NCBI GenBank assembly: GCA_964412555.1
Contig: CAYPPG010000030.1
Coordinates: 1-64,000 of the forward strand
Source of the DNA: CAYPPG01 sp964412555
GTDB lineage: Bacteria > Hinthialibacterota > Hinthialibacteria > Hinthialibacterales > Hinthialibacteraceae
Length of the DNA stretch: 64,000 nt
Direction of reading: 5' to 3'
The notes beneath the pieces are model-generated. The model was not told where the DNA came from. It did not search any database and saw only the letters and a program-made list of their open reading frames with translations. The stretch's first letter is position 1. Each line of letters opens with the position of its first letter. Of the stretch, positions 8,350 through 17,492 are shown one piece after another. Made by a program: the position numbers and the translations under genes.

Positions 8350-10965
8350 ATGGCGATTCATCGTTTTGATTTTTTTCAACGATGCTTTTTTGCTTTGTTG
8401 TTTTGTATACTTCTCATCAGCTCCGGTATCGCCCAGGAAACCTCCCTCGGCATCTTCGACGCCACCGCCATTTGGAACAGCCGCGAAGATTCTCGTCAAC
8501 CAGAGGATGAAAAAACTTTCGGTTCCGTGAAAATGGTCAAGACGGAAGCCCGTCTTTTCTATGATCTCTACGGCAAAGGAAAAAATCAAATATTCTTTGC
8601 GGGAGAAAGCCAACCGGCGGATGATCCGGACGAAGGATTTTTTATCTTTACGCAGCGCGCCGGCTCCTGGACATTGTCTGCACGAGTGGAGTTGGATGAT
8701 AAAAAAAGTGTTTCAGAAAAATTACAAACCTATTTTGGTATCATGATTCGGGAACAGGCCGATGATCCAAAATCCCCCTTTTATGCCATCTCTTCTCAGG
8801 CTCAAATTAGATTGCTGACGACCTTCTATGGAATAAGCCCCTATTGGCGCTCTCACCGGGATGACAGTACGGTTCAAATAAAACATGGAAGCGATGAATT
8901 CTATTGTCCTCTTCCTTCTCTGAGTTCCGTGTATTTGCGCATCACAAGAATCGCTTCTCAAAACCTTTTGTATAGTGAATGGTCTGCTGATAAGAAAAAA
9001 TGGCATGCACTTCACCGAATGATTCTTCCCCTGGACGATTCCCCCGCCTATGGATTTTATATATACGGCGACGAAAACGCTTCATCTCCGGCGCATGTCC
9101 GAATTTCCGATGTCACAATCCATGCCGCCTCTTATTATGCGGAAAGAATCATTGTGGCGGAATCATTCTATCCGGGAAATGTGCATAAAGTCCTTATTCG
9201 TATCCGAAATCTGAATCCGGATCCAAATCAATTCACGATTCAAGAACACCTGCCGGCAGGATGGACGGTCGATTCGATCAGCAACGGTGGAATCCTCAAG
9301 GATGAAACGATCACCTGGACTTTGACCGCCGAACCGGGAACCACAGTGCTCCGTTACCTTCTCCAGTCGCCGGCGAATACAGAGGAGGATTTATTTCTGT
9401 CCGGTTTCGTGAACAGATCCGAAATACAGGGGAATCATTATTTACGGAAGTCGAGAATGAAGGAGAAAACCTATCTGTCTTTATCCAACCAATTTATGAT
9501 TATTATCGCGATTCCCATCGTCATGCTGCTCATCCATCTCACTCTTTTTATCCTGGCGCCGGCACTGAAAGAACATTTGTGTTATGCAATCTATCTCGCG
9601 AATGCCGCGTTTTCTTCTTACACTTTTTATCAATTTTTTTTGAATACAATGACTGCGATGGAAACGATTTTGTTGATTGCCAGTTGGTCCTTCACGGCGA
9701 CGTTGCTGATTTTATTTTTGTATTCGCTCACGTATCGCTACATCCCATTTCGTTTTTATTATTTCTTACTTGGGAGTGTTCTTTTTTCCCTGTTAGTTAT
9801 TTTTATCACTCTCTACAAGCCGTTTGTTATCTATTCTTATTTAGTTTTTATACGTATTTTTTTAATAATAGGATACAGCGAATGCCTGCGAATTGTCGTG
9901 AAAGAGTTTTTTGCCGCAAAAGAAGGCCGGTTGATCATCATGATCGGAGTGTTGTTTTATATTCTGATCAGCTTATGGAATTTTTTCGCCGGTTTTCATT
10001 TGCTCCCGCCCATAGACATTATTACAGGAATTCCATTGATCAATTTTTGGATTCAAATCGTTTTCTTCCTTTCCGTCTCGATTTATCTTTCCTATGACTT
10101 TGCGAAAACATACCGGGAATTGGAACAAATGAATATACGCCTGGAAGAGCGAGTCGAACAACGCACCCAAGAACTGGCTGAAGCCAACGGCGAACTCAAT
10201 GCCACCAACGAATATTTGAATGAGGCAAACGCGGAACTGCAAAGCGCCAACGCCCAACTCCTGGAACTCGATAAAATGAAATCCGCCTTCGTTTCTCAAG
10301 CCTCCCACGACCTCCGCACCCCCCTCACCGCCATCAAAGGCAGCCTCGACAATTTATTACTAGGCATCGCCGGAAACCTAAACGAGAAGCAAGAAAAAAT
10401 CATGACCCGCGCCGTCAAATCCGTCGACCGCCTGACCGATTTGGTCAACGATGTCCTCGACCTCTCCCGCATCGAATCCGGAAGGATGGTGTTGGAAAAA
10501 TCGAATGTGCCTATAAAGACACTCGTGAAAAATATTGTGAACGAAAATAAACCAGCCGCCGATCAGAAGCAAATTCATCTTTCGTTTGACATGGAGGAAG
10601 GAGATTACACATTGCATGTTGATGGTGGTAAAATCGAACGCGTGGTTGGGGAACTTGTATCGAATGCTATTAAATATACTCCTGAAAATGGAAAAGTCGA
10701 TATAAGTCTTACACAAACCGGTGATCAATTCACGCTTTTAGTGAAAGATTCCGGCATCGGCATGACGAAGGAAGAATGTGAGAAGATTTGGGATCGCTTC
10801 TACCGCACCAACGCCTCAAAACAATTCGCAAAAGGATCGGGTTTGGGACTTTCGATCGCGAAGGAATTGGTGGAGATGCATGGGGGGACGCTTACCGTGA
10901 TTAGTGAAGTGGGAAAAGAGACAACGTTTGTGCTGTCGCTACCAATCTTCGAGGTCAACTCGTAG
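8350..10965 (+). CDS. HK2: sensor histidine kinase with lectin-like, GW-module and multi-TM sensor
   Basis: An 871-residue kinase. After a signal peptide (about 1-26) comes a concanavalin-like/DUF1349-like domain (about 60-245, with SWTLSARVEL and YGFYIYGDE). A module follows with the motif IQEHLPAGWTV (about 265-355). Then come about seven membrane helices (about 380-585), a coiled coil of LNEANAELQSANAQLLELD type, HisKA with His653, and HATPase_c. This recalls 7TMR-DISM kinases, though a 7TM family cannot be confirmed. GGAGGGAGAT precedes the ATG. Its DHp is closest to HK1, its ATPase region closest to HK4. No output domain. Confidence 0.91.
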   Translation: MAIHRFDFFQRCFFALLFCILLISSGIAQETSLGIFDATAIWNSREDSRQPEDEKTFGSVKMVKTEARLFYDLYGKGKNQIFFAGESQPADDPDEGFFIFTQRAGSWTLSARVELDDKKSVSEKLQTYFGIMIREQADDPKSPFYAISSQAQIRLLTTFYGISPYWRSHRDDSTVQIKHGSDEFYCPLPSLSSVYLRITRIASQNLLYSEWSADKKKWHALHRMILPLDDSPAYGFYIYGDENASSPAHVRISDVTIHAASYYAERIIVAESFYPGNVHKVLIRIRNLNPDPNQFTIQEHLPAGWTVDSISNGGILKDETITWTLTAEPGTTVLRYLLQSPANTEEDLFLSGFVNRSEIQGNHYLRKSRMKEKTYLSLSNQFMIIIAIPIVMLLIHLTLFILAPALKEHLCYAIYLANAAFSSYTFYQFFLNTMTAMETILLIASWSFTATLLILFLYSLTYRYIPFRFYYFLLGSVLFSLLVIFITLYKPFVIYSYLVFIRIFLIIGYSECLRIVVKEFFAAKEGRLIIMIGVLFYILISLWNFFAGFHLLPPIDIITGIPLINFWIQIVFFLSVSIYLSYDFAKTYRELEQMNIRLEERVEQRTQELAEANGELNATNEYLNEANAELQSANAQLLELDKMKSAFVSQASHDLRTPLTAIKGSLDNLLLGIAGNLNEKQEKIMTRAVKSVDRLTDLVNDVLDLSRIESGRMVLEKSNVPIKTLVKNIVNENKPAADQKQIHLSFDMEEGDYTLHVDGGKIERVVGELVSNAIKYTPENGKVDISLTQTGDQFTLLVKDSGIGMTKEECEKIWDRFYRTNASKQFAKGSGLGLSIAKELVEMHGGTLTVISEVGKETTFVLSLPIFEVNS

Positions 10966-10975
10966 AGGTCAATTC

Positions 10976-13414
10976 ATGAAAAAGATATACTTCGTTACGT
11001 TTTTCAGTTTTATGTTTTTATCGGTATTCGTTTATTCAGAAGAAGCCAGTGAGAAGCCTCAATGGGGAATTTTTGATTATGTTTACCAACATCCAAAAGA
11101 GAAACCCGGCCGGATTGAAATAACGGGTGATGAAAACGATACGGTGTACGATCTGTTTGTACAAGGGCAAACCGATCTTTATACAAAGCGGAGCGGCTCG
11201 TGGCAATTAACGGCCAAGACGCAGCTGATGAATCCTGAAATCAAGAATCCAAATTATGGAAATGGTCTCATCATATTTGAAGGAGAGATTGCCGGCCATG
11301 GGCATTTTATGGATTATGGGCCACTTGTCTATCGAGTCTATTCAGGATCGGATGATACAAATCACGGTGAAACGATCACACTTTTATCAAAGAGTTCTGC
11401 CGGTGATACAATCGGGAGTAAATCAATATATGATCGGATCGCCAAACGAGGAGATCCGATCTATCTGAGAATTACAAAATATGCGCCCGGCCATCTCTTT
11501 TTTAGTGAATATTCCCTCGATGGACAAAACTGGCTGTTCTTCGATTTTCGTTATATGAATTCAAAAGAAGAAGCCTCATTTGGACTGTCGTGTGTGACGC
11601 CACATACCGGGATACCGGCTCATTACAGAGTATCACAAGTCCGTTTGGAACCTGCGCCGCCATTCGCGCTACGCACGTTCTCGGTCTCTATGTTTCATCC
11701 CAACCAGCAAGTTCGGGCTTGTCTTGAAATTGTGAATCCCGGCTCGGAACCGGTCTCAGTCATCATTCGAGAGAGAACGCCCTACCATTGGACAATCAAT
11801 AACATACACCCTATGACGGTATGTAATCAGAATGAAATCCGTTGGCAACATGTACTGCCACCTGGAGAAACGTACTTTTCTTATACAATACAGCCGCCCA
11901 ATCATCCCGGTTGGTATGCGGATTTTCGCGGATCCGTGGGAAATATAGCCATCATTGGCGTCAATGAACTGAAATCTGCATATACAATTGATATGTATAA
12001 AATTAATATGGTTGTTATTTTCTTACTATTTCTCATTCATTTCACGATGTTCTTCTTTAATCCTCACCAACTGGAGAACCTTTTTTTCAGTCTCTTCGCT
12101 TTTTTCTATTTATGCTGGAGCATCTGTTATCATTATTTTTTTGAATCCATTCCGGAGTACGTCTGGTCTTTAATTTTGTTGTTTGTTACCGCGCTAATCA
12201 TAATGTTGAATGGTTTTTTCCATTCATTGCTTTGCAATAAAGTATCTCGTCTTTTCTGGCTCTATGTGGGAATAACGATTGCTTTCTTTTCGTATGGTTG
12301 GTTGGCACATGTCAATTTCGATCATTTCAATTACAATTTGATTCATTCATTTTTCATCATATGGATTTCTCTGGACTGTATCCGAATTTTAGGACTGGCT
12401 GTTTACCGGCGTATTCCAGGTATTTGGATCGCAGCGTGTGGGGGTATTGTCTGCATTTATCCGTTTCTTATGTGGAAAACTGATGTTCTTGGCATTCTTC
12501 CTGTTTGGATTTATGAAATCAATATGAAATTCTGGTCAAATTTACATATTTTATCCAGAGAGTTTCACGAATGGACTACTTTCTTTTTTCTTGTATTTAT
12601 CTCCATCTACCTCTCTTTCCGGTTTGCTCGTATGGCGAAAAATTTGAATCTATTAAATGTTGAATTGGAAGACCGTGTTGCCAAACGGACCGCTGAACTC
12701 GAAAGAGCGAACGAGGAACTACGCGAACTCGACAAAATGAAATCACAATTCGTCTCTCAAGCCTCCCATGATTTGCGCACCCCGCTCACTGCCATTAAAG
12801 GGAGTTTGGATAATTTACTTTTAGGTATTGCAGGTGATCTTAACGAAAAACAACAGAAAGTAATGACACGGGCCACAAAATCCGTCGATCGGTTGACGAA
12901 TCTTATCAATGATGTACTTGACTTGAACCGAATTGAAACCGGGCGGATGGTATTGGAAAAATCGAATGTGCCGATTAAAACGCTTGTCGAAAACATCATC
13001 AACGAAAACAAGCCCGCCGCTGATCTGAAACGAATTCAACTCTCTACAATCCTGGAAACTGACGCAACCATCCATGCCGATGCAGGAAAACTTGAACGTG
13101 TAGTTGGAGAACTGATCAGTAACGCCATCAAATACACGCCGGAAGATGGGAACGTCTATGTCACTCTAACCCAAACCGACGATCAAATCACCCTTTCCGT
13201 CAAAGATTCCGGCATTGGCATGACAAAGGAAGAATGCGAAAAGATTTGGGAACGCTTTTATCGCACGAATGCTTCGAAATTGTTTGCGAAGGGGAGCGGA
13301 TTGGGGCTGTCGATCGCGAAGGAGTTGGTGGAGATGCATGGAGGAACGCTTGCGGTAAAAAGTGAGCAAGGAAAAGGGACGACGTTTTGCATGATATTAC
13401 CGCGTCACTGGTAA
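10976..13414 (+). CDS. HK3: sensor histidine kinase, paralogue of HK2 by sensor
   Basis: An 812-residue kinase with the same plan as HK2: signal peptide MKKIYFVTFFSFMFLSVFVYS, lectin-like domain containing SGSWQLTAKTQL, a GW-type module (IIRERTPYHWTI), multiple membrane helices (about 335-570), HisKA with His598 and HATPase_c. The start at 10976 is chosen over 10904 because AGAGGTCAATTC precedes it and the signal peptide begins there. It follows HK2 by 10 bp, so the two are probably co-transcribed. A 167-bp DHp tract (12782-12948) is identical to HK4. Confidence 0.92.
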   Translation: MKKIYFVTFFSFMFLSVFVYSEEASEKPQWGIFDYVYQHPKEKPGRIEITGDENDTVYDLFVQGQTDLYTKRSGSWQLTAKTQLMNPEIKNPNYGNGLIIFEGEIAGHGHFMDYGPLVYRVYSGSDDTNHGETITLLSKSSAGDTIGSKSIYDRIAKRGDPIYLRITKYAPGHLFFSEYSLDGQNWLFFDFRYMNSKEEASFGLSCVTPHTGIPAHYRVSQVRLEPAPPFALRTFSVSMFHPNQQVRACLEIVNPGSEPVSVIIRERTPYHWTINNIHPMTVCNQNEIRWQHVLPPGETYFSYTIQPPNHPGWYADFRGSVGNIAIIGVNELKSAYTIDMYKINMVVIFLLFLIHFTMFFFNPHQLENLFFSLFAFFYLCWSICYHYFFESIPEYVWSLILLFVTALIIMLNGFFHSLLCNKVSRLFWLYVGITIAFFSYGWLAHVNFDHFNYNLIHSFFIIWISLDCIRILGLAVYRRIPGIWIAACGGIVCIYPFLMWKTDVLGILPVWIYEINMKFWSNLHILSREFHEWTTFFFLVFISIYLSFRFARMAKNLNLLNVELEDRVAKRTAELERANEELRELDKMKSQFVSQASHDLRTPLTAIKGSLDNLLLGIAGDLNEKQQKVMTRATKSVDRLTNLINDVLDLNRIETGRMVLEKSNVPIKTLVENIINENKPAADLKRIQLSTILETDATIHADAGKLERVVGELISNAIKYTPEDGNVYVTLTQTDDQITLSVKDSGIGMTKEECEKIWERFYRTNASKLFAKGSGLGLSIAKELVEMHGGTLAVKSEQGKGTTFCMILPRHW

Positions 13415-13430
13415 ATGCTGTTACTTATAA

Positions 13431-13811
13431 TCAAGTATCTAGAATCTCAACATCATACTTTCTGATTTTGTGATCATGAGTAATCAACGTGAGATTCTCG
13501 ACTCGAGCCTGAGCGATTAACATCCAATCGAAGGGATCACGATGGAAATACTCGAAATTCCTCACTGCATCAGCATGGTCAGCAGTAAAATCAAGTATAT
13601 CAAATGGCGATTGCATTAGTATCTCTGAAAGATTATCGGGAATCCCCGTGAGTTTCCCAATTCTTTGTTTTATCCGAATTTCCACAAGTGAGACAACACT
13701 GATAAAAACACGATGATCAAGATTTCTAACGATTTCCCGTGCGGTTTTTGAGAATTTTGGATTATCATCCAACCACCATAAAATCGCATGAGTATCCAAC
13801 AAAAAATTCAT
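13431..13811 (-). CDS. PIN-domain ribonuclease toxin, VapC family (copy 2)
   Basis: A 126-residue PIN toxin, clearly a paralogue of the one at 5827-6210 (shared LLDTHxxxWWL, SVVSxxEIRIKQxIGKLxxIPDN, HRDPFDxxLIAQARxENLTL). Acidic residues Asp6, Glu44, Asp95 and Asp113 are in place. The start at 13811 overlaps the antitoxin stop by ATGA; an upstream in-frame ATG at 13853 lies inside the antitoxin and is rejected. It is convergent with HK3, 16 bp away, the same arrangement as copy 1 beside HK1. Confidence 0.93.
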   Translation of the reverse strand: MNFLLDTHAILWWLDDNPKFSKTAREIVRNLDHRVFISVVSLVEIRIKQRIGKLTGIPDNLSEILMQSPFDILDFTADHADAVRNFEYFHRDPFDWMLIAQARVENLTLITHDHKIRKYDVEILDT

Positions 13812-14053
13812 TTTTTCGCCTTGCCAAATGGAAATGCAAAGTCGTCCGGCCACTCGTCAAAATCATCGGCCATCCATATTTGCCCTCGTAAGGCCCCTGG
13901 TTGACGGAATTTTTTTGCGGTTTCTTTCTTCTTTGTTTTCGGCACTAGTTGTACTTCTGTGTCACCGCTCGTAATGATAATTTCTTCACCTGCTTTCACT
14001 TTGTCGATCAGGCCAAGCAAATCCGTTTTCGCTTCGTGAACATCCACATTCAT
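13808..14053 (-). CDS. Phd/YefM-type antitoxin of the PIN pair (copy 2)
   Basis: An 81-residue antitoxin, MNVDVHEAKTDLLGLIDKVKAGEEIII, followed by a basic KTKKKET linker and an acidic, aromatic tail (ADDFDEWPDDF) expected to bind the toxin. GTTGAAGGAAACGATC precedes the ATG at 14053. A decayed relative lies after HK4 at 17377-17492. Confidence 0.9.
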   Translation of the reverse strand: MNVDVHEAKTDLLGLIDKVKAGEEIIITSGDTEVQLVPKTKKKETAKKFRQPGALRGQIWMADDFDEWPDDFAFPFGKAKK

Positions 14054-14077
14054 GATCGTTTCCTTCAACTCGAATTT

Positions 14078-14125
14078 CTGTATAGTATTATGGCATGGAA
14101 ATCGAAAACCGGCAATTAGGTATTC
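14078..14125 (-). promoter_or_regulatory. Second copy of the conserved antitoxin upstream block
   Basis: Nearly identical to 6471-6517 (TGTATAGTATTATGGCATGG and the following 25 bp). Probably the promoter/operator of the toxin-antitoxin pair; the exact promoter boxes are not certain. Confidence 0.4.
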
Positions 14126-14178
14126 ATACAATCATTTGGATACAGGCTCAGGTTTTATGCTCTCAGGATTTATATATA

Positions 14179-14274
14179 TGCAGAAGGGAGCGTATTGGAG
14201 ATATCAATCGCAAAGGAGTTGATTGAAATGCATGGGGGATCAATTACGGTTGACAGTGATAAGGGGAATTCATA
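14179..14274 (+). pseudogene. Fossil of a histidine kinase C-terminus just ahead of HK4
   Basis: Read from 14179 the DNA gives A-E-G-S-V-L-E-ISIAKELIEMHGGSITV..DKGNS and stops at TAA 14272-14274. This is the GSGLGLSIAKELxEMHGG tail of the HK1 to HK4 family. It begins about where the fossil at 6564-6640 ends, as if two halves of one kinase tail were left at two sites. Its AAGGGG appears to serve as the ribosome site of HK4, 3 bp downstream. Confidence 0.85.
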
Positions 14275-14277
14275 AAC

Positions 14278-17200
14278 ATGAAAAAAAACATCATCGTTAC
14301 AATCTTGATCATCCTGATGCTACCCTGCGCGCAATCTCAGGAAGTTGGACATTGGCGCTTTTGGACGCAAGCAGATGGATTGGGATTGACCTTTTGTGGC
14401 ACCGTCACCATGGGGAGAAATGGAAATGTCCTTGTCACGCACGGCAACGCCGAAACCATCAGCCGTTTGGATGGCTATGAAATCGAAATACTGCCCGGAA
14501 GTACCAGTTTTACACGTATTCACGAAAGTCCGGCCGGTGAATTATGGTTTTACAATCGAAATCAGGGATTGAATCGGTTGGAACAGGAAACCTGGAAGAA
14601 CTATACACTCCCCACCTCCCCGCTTCTTCAGAAAATGTCGGTCTTTGCAGGTCTATTCAGGAATTTCATGGTTCCTCTCGGCGGTGACCGGATTGTATTT
14701 TTGTACCCGGAACGACTGACCGATTGGGATGTGATCTCTCAGGAATCCCATACGATTGTCTCTGCTAGCGATACTTCCATTGGATACTTTTCGGATTTAC
14801 TCAAAGCCCGTAATGGCGAGTATTGGATCGCGGGCGCACGTGGACTGATTCACATTCCTAAAATCGAAATGAATCGGCCGGCGGAGCAGACGTGGGATGA
14901 ATTTCCTTTTCCGGATGCATTTCCCTATCAAGAATTTGGCATGATCGTGGAAGGGAATTCCGGGGAGATTTTCGGGACTGCCTTCGAGCGGAAAAAAATT
15001 GAGGCCAAAACATCCGATTTGATTCATTGGGATGGTGAGAAATGGAACATTCTGCTAAAAGGCGGTGAAATCGACATCGATGGATTTGTTTCTGGAGTGA
15101 GGGATGGCAATGGTACTGTCTGGTTATTCAATGTAATTGGTGGTGGAGAGTTGTTGGGCTTTCTTGAAAATGAAAAGGTCAACTTACTCGAGCGAATGGG
15201 ACGTCTTTCTGCCGTTATTTATGCTTTCGCAGTAGATGAGCAGGGCGCTCTTTGGTTGGCGACTCATTTGGGTCTGGTTCGTCACGCTCTACCCACCTGG
15301 CAACCGGTTGTGGCATTCCAGCCCTTCCCATTTCATGTCCATGCCATCCAAGAAGATCGAACCGGCTGCTTATGGTTTTTGCATAGAGAAGGTTTTTTCT
15401 ATCTTCAGCAAGGCAAATGGAAGCATTATCCTTTTCCGAATGAAGAATTTGTTTTTTACAGAGGACAAGCAAATGTACTGTGTTGTTTGCACGATGGCCG
15501 CATCGCATTGCCTGTCGGTCCGAGATTCAACATTCGAAGCATCGCTTTATTTGATGCGGAGCAGGGATTTATAGGAATCGCCTCTCACCCACAGCACCGG
15601 TATATTCTTGTTTCCGCTCCCAGCCGTGATGAACAAATGTGGGTTCTCACATACAGCGAAAAAACAGAAAAATTGTATTTGGAGAAGTTCGATGGGAACA
15701 CATTCACCACCGTCTACGAACTGGATTTTCCAAAACCGGACACGGGGCTAGACATGCGCGATCTGCATGAAGCACGAAATGGGGATATTTGGCTGGGATC
15801 ACCGCAAAAAAAGTTTTCCGGTTTTATCCGGAATGGCCGTTTTTTTCCTTTGAGCGAAGAGCAAGGAGTTTCTGATAATTTACAAGTGTTATCGATTCTC
15901 GAGTTGGAGGATGGACGAATCTGGTTGGGAAGCTCGGATGGGATTTATGAATATAAAGAAGAACGGTGCACCCAAATTAAGAAACTTTTCGAAACAGTCC
16001 GTTCCATGATACAAGCTCACGATGGAAGTGTGTATGTTACGGCTGGATTGTCACTATACCACTATAAAGACGGCTCCTGGGTGGAAAACACTACCGAAGA
16101 TGGTTTGACCGACGCGGGGATTTGGGAAGTATTCGAGGACAGCCAAAACCGAATTTGGGTAGGAACATCGAAAGGCGCTGATTTATACCATCCCGAAGCC
16201 GATGCCGACGCACCGGAAACCTATATCGATCCCCAAAAGAATTCAAAATATATCGCTCCCGGCGGTAGTGCTCAGTTCGTATTTTCGGGAATGGATAAAT
16301 GGAAATACACGAAACAGGAACGCCTCTTGTATTCCTACCGGATCGATGAAGAGACTTGGACACCGTTCGCCAACGAAACCATCGCTTCCATCAACAAACC
16401 CTTGGCTCCCGGCTCACATCGATTTCAGGTGCGGGCAATGGACCGCAACTGGAACATTGACCAGTCACCGGCGGAATTTGAATTTTTTGTTCTACGTCCA
16501 TGGTATAAAGAACCGGTTTTGATTTCGATCCTAACCGTTTTCACGTTCTTGATTCTTCTATTTCTCGGATATGCAGTCAACCGTCATCTCCGGCTGCGGG
16601 ATTCCAACCAGCAACTCCATTTCACCAATGAACGGCTCAACCAATCCAACGCCGAGTTACAACATGCCAACGCGCGCCTCCTCGAACTCGACAAAATGAA
16701 ATCCCAATTCGTTTCCCAGGCTTCCCATGATCTGCGAACACCGCTCACTGCCATTAAAGGGAGTTTGGATAATTTACTTTTAGGTATTGCAGGTGATCTT
16801 AACGAAAAACAACAGAAAGTAATGACACGGGCCACAAAATCCGTCGATCGGTTGACGAATCTTATCAATGATGTACTTGACTTGAACCGAATTGAAACCG
16901 GGCGGATTGTATTAGAAAAAAGTGATGTTCCCTTTAAAGCATTATTGGAAAACATCATCAACGAAAACCAACCGGCAGTGGATCAGAAGCAGATCAATCT
17001 ATCATTACATGCAAAACCTGGAGATTTCACCCTACATATCGATGGTGGAAAGATTTCACGAGTAGTCGGTGAACTCATTGGCAATGCGATTAAATACACG
17101 CCGAAAAATGGAACTGTCGAAGTGACTCTCACGCAAACCGATGTTCAAATCATCCTTTCCGTCAAAGATTCCGGCATCGGCATGACAAAGCAAGAATGCG

Positions 17201-17376
17201 AAAAGATATGGGAGCGCTTTTACCGCACAAATGCGTCGAAGACATTTGCAAAAGGCAGCGGCTTGGGATTGTCAATCGCGAAGGAACTTGTTGAATTGCA
17301 TGGAGGGACGCTTACAGTTGAGAGTGAAGCAGGAAAAGGGGCGAGGTTTTGCATGCAATTACCGTGTGTGTGTTGA
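14278..17376 (+). CDS. HK4: propeller (Reg_prop/Y_Y_Y) sensor histidine kinase
   Basis: A 1032-residue kinase with the same plan as HK1: signal peptide MKKNIIVTILIILMLPCAQS, a propeller-like periplasmic region with repeated W-x-G/GxIW motifs (DGRIWLGSSDGIYEY, QNRIWVGTSKG), Y_Y_Y domain (about 650-740), one membrane helix, coiled coil, HisKA with His817 and HATPase_c. There is no receiver. Its sensor pairs with HK1, its DHp with HK3 and its ATPase region with HK2, so it is a mosaic. The ATG at 14278 directly follows a kinase fossil. Confidence 0.93.
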   Translation: MKKNIIVTILIILMLPCAQSQEVGHWRFWTQADGLGLTFCGTVTMGRNGNVLVTHGNAETISRLDGYEIEILPGSTSFTRIHESPAGELWFYNRNQGLNRLEQETWKNYTLPTSPLLQKMSVFAGLFRNFMVPLGGDRIVFLYPERLTDWDVISQESHTIVSASDTSIGYFSDLLKARNGEYWIAGARGLIHIPKIEMNRPAEQTWDEFPFPDAFPYQEFGMIVEGNSGEIFGTAFERKKIEAKTSDLIHWDGEKWNILLKGGEIDIDGFVSGVRDGNGTVWLFNVIGGGELLGFLENEKVNLLERMGRLSAVIYAFAVDEQGALWLATHLGLVRHALPTWQPVVAFQPFPFHVHAIQEDRTGCLWFLHREGFFYLQQGKWKHYPFPNEEFVFYRGQANVLCCLHDGRIALPVGPRFNIRSIALFDAEQGFIGIASHPQHRYILVSAPSRDEQMWVLTYSEKTEKLYLEKFDGNTFTTVYELDFPKPDTGLDMRDLHEARNGDIWLGSPQKKFSGFIRNGRFFPLSEEQGVSDNLQVLSILELEDGRIWLGSSDGIYEYKEERCTQIKKLFETVRSMIQAHDGSVYVTAGLSLYHYKDGSWVENTTEDGLTDAGIWEVFEDSQNRIWVGTSKGADLYHPEADADAPETYIDPQKNSKYIAPGGSAQFVFSGMDKWKYTKQERLLYSYRIDEETWTPFANETIASINKPLAPGSHRFQVRAMDRNWNIDQSPAEFEFFVLRPWYKEPVLISILTVFTFLILLFLGYAVNRHLRLRDSNQQLHFTNERLNQSNAELQHANARLLELDKMKSQFVSQASHDLRTPLTAIKGSLDNLLLGIAGDLNEKQQKVMTRATKSVDRLTNLINDVLDLNRIETGRIVLEKSDVPFKALLENIINENQPAVDQKQINLSLHAKPGDFTLHIDGGKISRVVGELIGNAIKYTPKNGTVEVTLTQTDVQIILSVKDSGIGMTKQECEKIWERFYRTNASKTFAKGSGLGLSIAKELVELHGGTLTVESEAGKGARFCMQLPCVC

Positions 17377-17492
17377 ATGTCGGTTCTGATGATGGCGCCC
17401 GGTTCACGGAATTTTTGTGCGGTTTCTTTCTTCTTTGTTGTAGGTACCAGTTGTACTTCTATGTCACCGCTTGTGATGATAATTTCTTCCCG
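17377..17492 (-). pseudogene. Decayed Phd/YefM antitoxin fragment after HK4
   Basis: The reverse strand reads REEIIITSGDIEVQLVPTTK then KKETAQKFREPGA, nearly the middle of the antitoxin at 13808-14053 (GEEIIITSGDTEVQLVPKTK and following). The N-terminal third and the acidic tail are missing and no PIN gene follows. It sits exactly where a VapC/VapB pair follows HK1 and HK3. Confidence 0.88.
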
